Shown here one piece after another: positions 5,982 to 12,559 of a stretch of DNA of 12,559 bases. Position numbers and translations under genes: made by a program. Position 1 is the first letter of the stretch. The number at the start of each line of letters is the position of its first letter. The notes under the pieces are model-generated. The model saw only the letters and a program-made list of their open reading frames with translations, had not been told where the DNA came from and made no database searches. The stretch spans positions 1 to 12,559 of the forward strand of contig DASUSF010000189.1 in the NCBI GenBank assembly GCA_036375275.1. The letters run 5' to 3'. Origin of the DNA: DASUSF01 sp036375275. Its GTDB lineage: Bacteria > Pseudomonadota > Alphaproteobacteria > Geminicoccales > Geminicoccaceae.

Positions 5982-6845
5982 ATGATCAATCTGTCGATCG
6001 TCACGGTCAACCGGAACGACGAAGCGGGGCTCACGCTCACCGCGGCGTCGGTCGCCCCGCTCGTCGGCCCCGAGGTCGAGTGGCTGGTGATCGACGGCGG
6101 CTCCAGCGATGGCTCGCCGGAGGTGATCAGTCGCTACCACAAGTTGATAGCGTACGCCCAGAGCCGGTCCGACGGCGGCGTCTACGACGCGATGAACCAG
6201 GGGCTCAGGCGCGCCCGCGGCCGCTTCGTCCTGTTCATGAACGCGGGCGACCGCTTCGCCGCCCCGGACGCGCTCGACCCTCTTCTTCCCCTGCTCGCTG
6301 CCGACGGCGCGCCCGATCTCCTGTTCGGCGGGGCGATCCTCGAGCTCCCCTGCGGCCGGCGGGTGGTCAGGGCGGCCCGCTCGCCGGACCGCTATCTGCG
6401 CTACGGCCTGCCCGCCTGCCATCAGGCGACCGTGTTCCGACGCGAGGCCCATCTCGAAGCCTTCTACGACCCCGCCTACCGGATCACCGCGGATTACGCC
6501 CTGGTCGCGCGCCTGCTCCGGAACGGGGCGACCTGGCGCTGCGTGGACGATCTGATCGCGATCCGCGCCTGCTCGCCCCGGAGCCTGTCCGAGCGTCGCT
6601 GGGCGCGCCGGATCCTGGAAGCGACCCGGGTCCAGAAGACCATCCTGGCGCTTCCCCCGCGCCAGCGGCTGCAGGGAGCGGCGCGCCTCGTGCTGTCCCA
6701 TGTCGCCTATGTCGGGCTCCGGCACCTGAGCCGGTTGCAGCCCCGGCGCCTCGCGCTGCCGCGCCTGGACCTGTCGACCTTCAGAAGAAACTGGGGCGGG
6801 GGTGCCGCGGGCCCGCAGCGGAGGCGGATCGCGGCCGGCAGCTGA
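5982..6845 (+). CDS. Glycosyltransferase family 2 (WcaE-like)
   Basis: A 287-residue GT-A fold enzyme. It opens with INLSIVTVNRND, typical of family 2. It has IDGGSSDGS at 37-45 (nucleotide-sugar binding), SDGGVYDAMNQG at 63-74, FMNAGDRF at 85-92 (metal/DxD-equivalent site), PACHQATVFRR at 144-154 and ITADY at 168-172 (candidate catalytic acidic region). The DGGVYDAMNQG plus MNAGD combination is characteristic of colanic-acid WcaE-like and related exopolysaccharide transferases. It would transfer one sugar from a nucleotide donor to a lipid-linked oligosaccharide at the inner membrane; donor and acceptor cannot be read from sequence. The C-terminal 60 residues are strongly basic, which suits membrane association. 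ATG 5982 was chosen because homology begins there; an in-frame TTG at 5946 would add twelve unconserved residues and lies in the promoter. The next gene starts 3 bp after the stop. Confidence 0.88.
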   Translation: MINLSIVTVNRNDEAGLTLTAASVAPLVGPEVEWLVIDGGSSDGSPEVISRYHKLIAYAQSRSDGGVYDAMNQGLRRARGRFVLFMNAGDRFAAPDALDPLLPLLAADGAPDLLFGGAILELPCGRRVVRAARSPDRYLRYGLPACHQATVFRREAHLEAFYDPAYRITADYALVARLLRNGATWRCVDDLIAIRACSPRSLSERRWARRILEATRVQKTILALPPRQRLQGAARLVLSHVAYVGLRHLSRLQPRRLALPRLDLSTFRRNWGGGAAGPQRRRIAAGS

Positions 6846-6848
6846 GCC

Positions 6849-8270
6849 ATGGCGAGCGGCTTCCATGTTCCGACCGCACCGCGGCCGTCCGATCATGCCG
6901 ATGTCCGGCGCGCGCGGAGCCTCAGCCTCGAGCCGCCGCTGGTCTGGCTCTGGCCCGCCTCGCTCGTCCTGGCGCAGCTGACCCTGGCGCGCAGTCCTGG
7001 CTTCGACCTCACGCTCGCGGTCGTGGCGTGCCACGCGCTCCAGCTCTACCTGATCGCCTTCGCCGGCTTCCGCCGCCCGTCCCGGGGGCAGCTGCTGGTG
7101 CTCCTGATCATCCTGCTGCAGGTGCTGATCGTGGGCGCCGGCAGCGCGGACCCCGACCAGTTCGCGCGCTCGCTGGCCCACCTCCTGAACCTCGCCCTGA
7201 TGCTCCTGATCTGCGCCAACCTGAAGGTGCGCGACTGGCGGAGCGTGCGCCGCTCGATCGCGGTGGTCTGCGTCGGCGGGATGGTCGTGAGCGGGCTCGT
7301 CGCCGTCCAGTTCGTCGCCTTCAACCTGTACGACGACCTGAGCTATGCTCGCCTGCTCGGGCCGTGGAGCCCGACGCGGGCGCCGGGCCTCGCCGAGGTC
7401 TACGTGCCCCGGGGCGAGCCGCTGCTGCGCCGGCCGAACGGGCCGTTCAGCGAGCCCTCGATCGCCGGCTGGTTCCTGATCTTCACGGCCGCGGTGGCCC
7501 TCAGCAGCCGGTCGGTCCATCCCCGGCTGGCCGCCGCGACGGCGCTCGCGAGCGGGCTCGGCGCGCTCCTGACCCTCAGCCTGACCGGCATCCTCGGAAT
7601 GGGCGTCCTGGTGCTCGCCTGGCTGCTCGTGATTCCCGGCGAGCGGCGCTTCAAGATGGTCGTGGTCGGGATCCTCGGCGCCTCTGCCCTCGCCGCGTGC
7701 TTCAGCGCGATCGGGCCGGCGCTGCTCGAGCGGGCGGGCGAGCTCGATCGTCCCGGCACGTCGATCCACGGCCGTTTCGTGGCCCCGCTCGAGGCGATCG
7801 CGAGGAGCCTCGGGGAAGCCCCCCTCGGCGCTCCGATCGGCCAGCTCGCCCCGGCGGCCGTAGGCAGCGACCTGGCCGCTTGGTTCGGCGGCCTCGACGC
7901 CAGCATGGACAACATGCTGTTCACCATCGTCCTGCACTTCGGCCTGCTCGGCGTGGTCATGAACCTCGCCTACCTGCTCGGGATGCTCCGGCTCCTGGTG
8001 CTCCGCCGCCACGTGGTCGGGCTGCTCATGCTCGCGGTGCTCATCATGCTCGCCACGACCGGGGCCGGCTGGGCGCACCAGTCGGTCCTGATGATCGGCT
8101 ATGCGATCCTTCTCGGCCGCTACCTGCTCGCACGCGAGCGGAAGGCGCGCCCGAGAGCGGAGGAGCGGCCGGCGCCTACTCCGCCGCTTCGGCCGGAGCG
8201 TCGGCCCGCCGGAACCCCCGAAGCAGCTCTGCCTCGCGTCGCCTGGCTTCGGCCAGGTGCGCCTCCTTGA
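6849..8270 (+). CDS. O-antigen/exopolysaccharide polymerase-like membrane protein (Wzy/ligase superfamily)
   Basis: A 473-residue polytopic membrane protein. By eye it has eleven or twelve hydrophobic segments, near residues 31-48, 53-73, 82-98, 108-124, 136-158, 205-220, 228-244, 246-262, 269-289, 355-384, 388-404 and 411-426. A large non-membrane loop covers about 290-350, and NGPFSEPSIAGW at 197-208 has the F-EPS pattern seen in exopolysaccharide polymerases. DNMLFTIVLHFGLLGVV at 354-370 is the usual late helix of the Wzy/WaaL superfamily. It would join lipid-linked repeat units on the periplasmic face. A ligase role cannot be excluded, since these families differ little in sequence. It starts 3 bp after the glycosyltransferase stop and has no clear ribosome site, which suggests coupling. 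Its last 30 residues are Pro/Arg-rich and read through the antisense of the next gene, overlapping it by 95 bp. Confidence 0.75.
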   Translation: MASGFHVPTAPRPSDHADVRRARSLSLEPPLVWLWPASLVLAQLTLARSPGFDLTLAVVACHALQLYLIAFAGFRRPSRGQLLVLLIILLQVLIVGAGSADPDQFARSLAHLLNLALMLLICANLKVRDWRSVRRSIAVVCVGGMVVSGLVAVQFVAFNLYDDLSYARLLGPWSPTRAPGLAEVYVPRGEPLLRRPNGPFSEPSIAGWFLIFTAAVALSSRSVHPRLAAATALASGLGALLTLSLTGILGMGVLVLAWLLVIPGERRFKMVVVGILGASALAACFSAIGPALLERAGELDRPGTSIHGRFVAPLEAIARSLGEAPLGAPIGQLAPAAVGSDLAAWFGGLDASMDNMLFTIVLHFGLLGVVMNLAYLLGMLRLLVLRRHVVGLLMLAVLIMLATTGAGWAHQSVLMIGYAILLGRYLLARERKARPRAEERPAPTPPLRPERRPAGTPEAALPRVAWLRPGAPP

Positions 8271-11200
8271 CGTGCCCGAAGCCCCTGATCCGCTCGGGAA
8301 TCCGGAGGATCTCGACCGCGAGCCCGTGGTTGTGCGGCGCGAGGCCTTCGAGCACCTCGTCGAGGCGCGCCTCGTACGCGTCGATCAGGCTCCGCTCGAG
8401 GCGGCGCTCGGGCTGGTAGCCGAAGACGTCGAAGCGGGTGCCCCGTAGCCCCTTCATCCGCGCCAGCAGGCGGAAGGCCCGGAAGATCCAGGGCCCGTAG
8501 GCCTTCTTCTTCAGCCGCCCCGTCGCCGGGTCGCGCTCCGCGAACAGCGGCGGGGCGAGGTGCACCTTGACCTTGCCGCCCGCCTCGAACTGCTCGGCGA
8601 GCCGCCGCTCGAAGGTGCCGTCGGTGTAGAGCCGCGCGACCTCGTACTCGTCCTTGTAGGCCATCAGCTTGAAGAGGTAGCGGGCGACGGCCTCCGTGAG
8701 CGCGGTCTGCCCCGGCGTCCGCTCGCGCTCGAGCGCGCGGGCGCGCGCCACGCGCTCGCGGTAGCGCGCGGCGTAGGCGGCGTCCTGATACTCCGTGAGG
8801 AAGGCGGCCCGGCGCTCGATCGCCTCGTCGAGGTCGCCCGAGAGGGCCCGGTGCGGCACCACCGCGCGCTTCGGCGTCGCCACCGCCTCGACCCTGCCGG
8901 GGTCGAGCACCCAAGTCCGGCCCCAGCGGAAGGCGCCCCGGTTCATGTCGACGGCGACGCGGTTGAGCTCGATCGCGCGCTCGATCGCTTCCGCCGACAG
9001 GGGGATCAGGCCCTTCTGATAGGCGACGCCGACCATGAACAGGTTGGTCGCGATCGAATCGCCCATGAGCGCGGAGGCGACCCGGCTGGCTTCGACGAAG
9101 TGGGCGCGCTCGCCGCCGAGCTCGCGGATCTGCCGCCGGATCCGCTCGCCGGGCAGGCTGAAGTCGGCGTTGCGGGTGAAGTCGCCGGTCATCGTCTCGT
9201 GGTCGTTGACCACGATGCCGCCGTCCGGCGCGAGGGTGCCGAGCGCCTCCCGACCGCCCGCGACCACGAGGTCGCAGCCGATCAGGAGCTTCGCGCCCCC
9301 GGGCGCGATCCGGACCGTGCGGATGTCGTCGGGTGTCGGCGCGAGGCGGAGATGGCTCAAGACCGCGCCGCCCTTCTGGGCGAGCCCGGTCATGTCGAGC
9401 CCCGCCGCCCCCTTGCCCTCGAGGTGCGCGGCCATGCCGAGCAGCGCGCCGATGGTCACGACTCCGGTCCCGCCGACGCCGCCGATCACGATGCCGAAGC
9501 TCCGCCCGAGCGGAACCTTGTCCGGCTCCGGCAGGTCGTGCGGCGCCGCGCCCGCGGCGCCCTCGACCGGTGCCGGCTTCCTGAGCTCCACCCCCTCGAC
9601 CGTGACGAAGCTCGGGCAGAACCCCTTGAGGCAGGAGTAGTCCTTGTTGCACGAGCTCTGGTCGATCTGCCGCTTGCGTCCGAACTCGGTCTCGACCGGC
9701 ACGATCGAGACGCAGTTCGACTGCACGCCGCAGTCGCCGCAGCCCTCGCAGACCATCTCGTTGATCAGCACCCGCTTCGCCGGGTCGACCATCAGGCCGC
9801 GCTTCCGGCGCCGCCGCTTCTCGGCCGCGCAGGTCTGGTCGTAGATCAGGACCGAGACCCCTTCGACCTCGCGCAGCTCCCGCTGCACCTCGTCGAGATC
9901 GTCGCGATGGCGGACCGTGGTGCCGGGCGCGAACGCGGCGACGAGGGGATACTTGTCCGGCTCGTCGCTGACCACGATCACCCGCCGCGCGCCCTCGGCG
10001 GCGACCTGGCGGCTGATCCGCCCGACGTCGAGCTGGCCGGTCTCCATCTTCTGGCCGCCGGTCATGGCGACCGCGTCGTTGTAGAGGATCTTGAAGGTGA
10101 TGTTGACGCCGGCCGCGATCGCGGCCCGGATCGGCAGGCTGCCCGAGTGGTAGTAGGTGCCGTCGCCGACGTTCTGGAAGACGTGGCTCCGGGTCGAGAA
10201 CGGCGCCTCGCCGATCCAGTTGGCGCCTTCGCCGCCCATCTGGGTGAAGCCCGCCGTGTCCCGGTCCATCCACTGCGCCATGTAGTGGCAGCCGATCCCG
10301 GCCTTGGCGACGCTGCCCTCGGGCACCCGGGTCGAGGTGTTGTGCGGGCAGCCGGAGCAGAAGTAGGGCAGGCGCTGGGCGGGCGTCTGGATCGCCGCCT
10401 CGCGGACGTGCCGGCCGCGGAGGTCCTGGAGGCGGGCCGCGACCTCGTCGTTCCGGTCGAGCTTGAGGATCCGCTCGGCGAGCGCGACCGCGATCTGGTT
10501 GCTGGACAGCGCGCCATTGGACGGGAACAGCCACGCCCCGCTCTGATCCCGCTTGCCCTCGATCACCGGCGCCTCGGCGCGACCGTAGAGCGCTTCCCTG
10601 AGCTGCTGCTCGATCAGCCCGCGTTTCTCCTCGACCACGACGATCCGTTCCAGGCCGCGGGCGAAGGCGTCGATGCTGCTGCCGTCGAGCGGCCAGGTCA
10701 GGCCGAGCTTCAGGATCCGGAGCCCGAGCGCGCGGCCACGCGCGGCGTCGATCCCGAGGTCGTCGAGCGCCTGGCGGAGGTCGAGGTGGGACTTGCCGGT
10801 CGAGACGATGCCGAGCCGGGCGTCCGGGCTGTCCACGATCAGCCGGTCGAAGCGGTTGGCGCGGGCGAAGGCCCGGACCGCGTCCAGCTTGTGCAGGTGC
10901 AGGCGCGCCTCCTGCTCGAGCGGATGGTCCGGCCAGCGGATGTTGAGGCCGCCCGGCGGCAGCTCGTGGTCGTCCGGGATCCGGACCGGCTGCGCCTCCG
11001 GATCGAGCTCGATGGAGGCCGCAGTGTTGACCGTGTCGTGGACGCACTTCAGCCCGACCCAGCAGCCGGAATAACGGGACAGCGCGAAGCCGAGCAGGCC
11101 AAGCTCGATCAGCTCGCGCACCCCCGACGGGTTCAGGATCGGGATCATCGCGTCCACCATCGCGAACTCGCTCTGGTGCGCGGTGGTCGAGCTCTCGCAG

Positions 11201-11646
11201 GTGTGGTCGTCGCCCATCAGCGCGAGCACCCCGCCGAGTGGCGCGGTCCCGGCGAGGTTGGCATGACGGAACACGTCCCCGGTGCGATCGACGCCCGGAC
11301 CCTTGCCGTACCAGATCCCGAACACGCCGTCGTACCTGCCCTCGCCGTGCAGGTTTGCCTGCTGGGTCCCCCAGAGCGCGGTCGCGGCGAGGTCCTCGTT
11401 GACCCCCGGCTGCGCGATCACGTGGTGGGGCTCCAGGAAGCGCCGGGCCGCGGCCAGCTGCTGGTCGTAGCCGCCGAGCGGCGAGCCGCGGTAGCCGGTG
11501 ACGTAGCCGGCGGTGCGATGCCCGGCGCGGGCGTCCCGCTCCTGCTGCAGCATGGGCAGGCGGACCAGCGCCTGGATGCCGGTCAGATAGATCCGGCCGT
11601 CCGGCTTCGTGTACTTGTCGTCGAGGGTGACGTCGGCCAGCGCCAT
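8176..11646 (-). CDS. Indolepyruvate ferredoxin oxidoreductase, single-chain alpha-gamma fusion
   Basis: A 1156-residue enzyme that decarboxylates arylpyruvates to arylacetyl-CoA, passing electrons to ferredoxin, in aromatic amino acid breakdown. The N-terminal two thirds are the IorA-like, thiamine-diphosphate-dependent part: GYRGSPLGGYD at 51-61, CSGCPHNTS at 430-438, and GDG at 494-496 with Asn523 as cofactor/Mg site. A cysteine-rich cluster region follows: Cys633, 636, 639 and 645, then Cys666, 672 and 677. The IorB-like gamma domain begins at GGVGGTGVVT (722-731). The C-terminal region carries further conserved-looking sequence of the DUF6537 type. Length and order fit the fused enzymes of aerobic proteobacteria. 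The start at ATG 11646 is supported by GGAGG six bases upstream; the frame extends upstream by 68 unconserved residues. The gene stands alone and converges on the polymerase gene. Substrate choice between indolepyruvate and phenylpyruvate is not resolvable. Confidence 0.95.
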   Translation of the reverse strand: MALADVTLDDKYTKPDGRIYLTGIQALVRLPMLQQERDARAGHRTAGYVTGYRGSPLGGYDQQLAAARRFLEPHHVIAQPGVNEDLAATALWGTQQANLHGEGRYDGVFGIWYGKGPGVDRTGDVFRHANLAGTAPLGGVLALMGDDHTCESSTTAHQSEFAMVDAMIPILNPSGVRELIELGLLGFALSRYSGCWVGLKCVHDTVNTAASIELDPEAQPVRIPDDHELPPGGLNIRWPDHPLEQEARLHLHKLDAVRAFARANRFDRLIVDSPDARLGIVSTGKSHLDLRQALDDLGIDAARGRALGLRILKLGLTWPLDGSSIDAFARGLERIVVVEEKRGLIEQQLREALYGRAEAPVIEGKRDQSGAWLFPSNGALSSNQIAVALAERILKLDRNDEVAARLQDLRGRHVREAAIQTPAQRLPYFCSGCPHNTSTRVPEGSVAKAGIGCHYMAQWMDRDTAGFTQMGGEGANWIGEAPFSTRSHVFQNVGDGTYYHSGSLPIRAAIAAGVNITFKILYNDAVAMTGGQKMETGQLDVGRISRQVAAEGARRVIVVSDEPDKYPLVAAFAPGTTVRHRDDLDEVQRELREVEGVSVLIYDQTCAAEKRRRRKRGLMVDPAKRVLINEMVCEGCGDCGVQSNCVSIVPVETEFGRKRQIDQSSCNKDYSCLKGFCPSFVTVEGVELRKPAPVEGAAGAAPHDLPEPDKVPLGRSFGIVIGGVGGTGVVTIGALLGMAAHLEGKGAAGLDMTGLAQKGGAVLSHLRLAPTPDDIRTVRIAPGGAKLLIGCDLVVAGGREALGTLAPDGGIVVNDHETMTGDFTRNADFSLPGERIRRQIRELGGERAHFVEASRVASALMGDSIATNLFMVGVAYQKGLIPLSAEAIERAIELNRVAVDMNRGAFRWGRTWVLDPGRVEAVATPKRAVVPHRALSGDLDEAIERRAAFLTEYQDAAYAARYRERVARARALERERTPGQTALTEAVARYLFKLMAYKDEYEVARLYTDGTFERRLAEQFEAGGKVKVHLAPPLFAERDPATGRLKKKAYGPWIFRAFRLLARMKGLRGTRFDVFGYQPERRLERSLIDAYEARLDEVLEGLAPHNHGLAVEILRIPERIRGFGHVKEAHLAEARRREAELLRGFRRADAPAEAAE

Positions 11647-11915
11647 CAGGGTCCTCCAGACGGCCCGGCGTGCGGGGCCACGTCCGTGCCTGCTGCCTGA
11701 GTTAGAGGCTAGCAGCGCCGGTGCCAGGGGTCGAGAACACGCGCCCACCGCCGCGCGCCCGGGTGGGGCGGACGCATGGCCGGGCGGCGCCACCCGCCAG
11801 GGCGCGGCCGCCGGCTCGTCCGGAGCGCAGATCGCTCCGCCCCGCGTCATCCCGGGTCAGTATCCCACCAGTCGAGGCAGTCGACGAAGCCGGACCAGGA
11901 CCTGCAGCGCCGGTC

Positions 11916-11932
11916 ATCCAGCCTGGCTGGAT
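11916..11932. promoter_or_regulatory. 17-bp perfect palindrome, possible regulator site
   Basis: ATCCAGCCTGGCTGGAT has two 8-base perfect arms around a single central T. It lies 270 bp upstream of the oxidoreductase start and 245 bp upstream of the secreted-protein start, in a noncoding region. The odd-length symmetric form with no loop suits a dimeric protein-binding site better than an RNA hairpin. The regulator is unknown. Confidence 0.35.
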
Positions 11933-12064
11933 CTGCCCTCGCCCAGTATCGACGGACCAGGCAAAGACGCGGCCCGGCATTTCACCCGCGGTCGCGGCCC
12001 GCTGCCCCATGGTACCGCATCGCGACGTGCAACGACCGCCGGCGTCGCCTCTCCCTCGTCAGAG

Positions 12065-12093
12065 TTGAGGGAAACGATTAATGTCCTTAATCT
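12065..12093 (+). promoter_or_regulatory. AT-rich promoter-like patch with an operator-like inverted repeat
   Basis: TTGAGG (12065-12070) and TAATCT (12088-12093) are spaced by 17 bp, a fair -35 but a weak -10 match. The inverted repeat GATTAA-tgtcc-TTAATC (12076-12092) spans the spacer and -10 region, where a repressor would block RNA polymerase. The surrounding 12060-12125 is clearly AT-richer than the rest of the window. It lies about 85 bp upstream of the start codon of the secreted-protein gene. Confidence 0.35.
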
Positions 12094-12176
12094 TAATGGA
12101 ACCATGTTTTACTTGATTCGTTGCAACTGCAGAGGCATGCTTTGTCGAACGTCTGGCTGAACGAGAAACCGGGGTG

Positions 12177-12559
12177 ATGGTGAAGAGGATCTGCCTGATC
12201 ATGGCGCTCAGTCTGCCGGGTCTGCTGGGCGCCAGGATGGCATCGGCCGACGGGTCCGCCATGGTGCTCTGGGACCGGCACGTCGCGCGGTCGATGAACG
12301 AGGCGCTGCTCAGCGACGACAACTGCCGCTACGGGCCGTACCGTCTGTACCGGCAGACCTGTGTCGGCAACGAACTCAACATCAGCCTCGAGCGCCAGGA
12401 GCGCTACGACACGCTCCTCGACGAGATCGCGGTGATGGTCCACCGCTACCGCGACCTGAACCTGAAGCGGGACATCCGGCCCGGCACCCGGGTCAGGCTC
12501 AAGGCGAGGCTGTCCAACATCTACAAGCAGGAGGCCGAGGTCCGGCTGTCGCTCCGGGT
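12177..12559 (+). CDS. Unrecognised secreted protein (N-terminal part, runs off the window)
   Basis: The frame is open from ATG 12177 to the window end: 127 codons, 3' end missing. An adjacent in-frame GTG at 12174 is an alternative start, and the frame is closed upstream by TGA at 12114. The protein begins MVKRICLIMALSLPGLLGAR, then MASA. This looks like a signal peptide with a type I cleavage site after Ala24 (ASA before Asp-Gly). The mature part has Cys50 and Cys62, which could form a disulfide in the periplasm. Alternating residues in IRPGTRVRLKARLSNIYK and EVRLSLR suggest beta strands. I recognise no family. Codon usage is like the other GC-rich genes here. The AT-rich patch just upstream is a likely control region. 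Confidence 0.7.
   Translation, partial: MVKRICLIMALSLPGLLGARMASADGSAMVLWDRHVARSMNEALLSDDNCRYGPYRLYRQTCVGNELNISLERQERYDTLLDEIAVMVHRYRDLNLKRDIRPGTRVRLKARLSNIYKQEAEVRLSLR

Larger units (their letters stand above)
11647..12173. other. Noncoding divergent region between the oxidoreductase and a secreted-protein gene
   Basis: About 530 bp with no convincing gene. Open frames here (for example a 102-codon minus-strand frame at 11702-12010) are low-complexity Gly/Arg/Ala translations with no motif and no ribosome site. The stretch should hold the oxidoreductase promoter on the minus strand, which I could not place with confidence. Near the right end it holds an AT-rich patch with a promoter-like pair for the plus-strand gene. 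It also contains a 17-bp palindrome at 11916-11932. Confidence 0.55.

Noticed and set aside
5958..8078. 706-codon minus-strand frame antisense to the glycosyltransferase and polymerase
   Set aside because: Glu/Arg/His-rich with no domain, while the plus strand gives a clear GT2 protein and membrane helices.
6080..8419. 779-codon plus-strand frame across the glycosyltransferase and polymerase
   Set aside because: Pro/Arg/Ala-rich alternative frame; it crosses the true stop/start junction of two recognisable genes.
8120..11047. 975-codon minus-strand frame overlapping the oxidoreductase in another frame
   Set aside because: Arg/Gly/Pro-rich translation typical of a frame shift in GC-rich DNA; no motif.
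8560..11700. 1046-codon plus-strand open frame antisense to the oxidoreductase
   Set aside because: Low-complexity Arg/Asp/Val/Leu translation with no domain; the minus strand clearly encodes the oxidoreductase, with cofactor and cluster motifs.
11647..11850. 68-residue N-terminal extension of the oxidoreductase
   Set aside because: No conserved sequence in the extension, and ATG 11646 has GGAGG at ideal spacing.
11702..12010. 102-codon minus-strand frame in the noncoding region
   Set aside because: Gly/Ala/Arg-rich with no motif and no ribosome site; overlapped by several equally open frames.

Overview
The window is a GC-rich chromosomal segment that reads as alphaproteobacterial, probably a Rhodospirillales/Geminicoccales-type organism. 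The pointers are a class I lysyl-tRNA synthetase tail, a single-chain indolepyruvate:ferredoxin oxidoreductase, a fused CysN-CysC protein, and a short dispersed-repeat style common in Alphaproteobacteria. The taxonomic placement is inferred from gene types; no rRNA or marker gene is present.

Layout from left to right: the last 46 codons of a lysyl-tRNA synthetase (+); a gap of about 300 bp filled by two diverged tandem copies of a hairpin-forming repeat; a minus-strand block containing a VOC (glyoxalase/extradiol dioxygenase-like) protein, cysQ, a fused cysN-cysC, cysD, and a gene fusing a sugar/LPS-kinase-like domain to a SAM methyltransferase; a short AT-richer divergent promoter region near 5.95 kb; a plus-strand pair with a family-2 glycosyltransferase and a polytopic Wzy/O-antigen-polymerase-like membrane protein; a very large minus-strand indolepyruvate ferredoxin oxidoreductase that overlaps the polymerase gene tail to tail; a noncoding stretch of about 530 bp with a palindrome and an AT-rich promoter-like patch; and the start of an unrecognised secreted protein that runs off the window end.

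How the genes may work together: cysD, cysNC and cysQ are tightly packed (10 bp gap, then a 4 bp overlap) and encode the steps that make PAPS and remove the by-product PAP. No PAPS reductase, sulfite reductase or sulfate transporter is seen. The cassette instead sits beside a glycosyltransferase, a polysaccharide polymerase and a kinase-methyltransferase fusion. The fusion resembles, in domain content but in the opposite order, the WbdD chain terminator of E. coli O9a O-antigen. The best overall inference is one edge of a surface-polysaccharide locus whose glycan may be sulfated and may be capped by phosphate/methyl. A sulfotransferase would be needed to complete this picture and is not inside the window. 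The VOC protein, LysRS and oxidoreductase look like unrelated neighbours.
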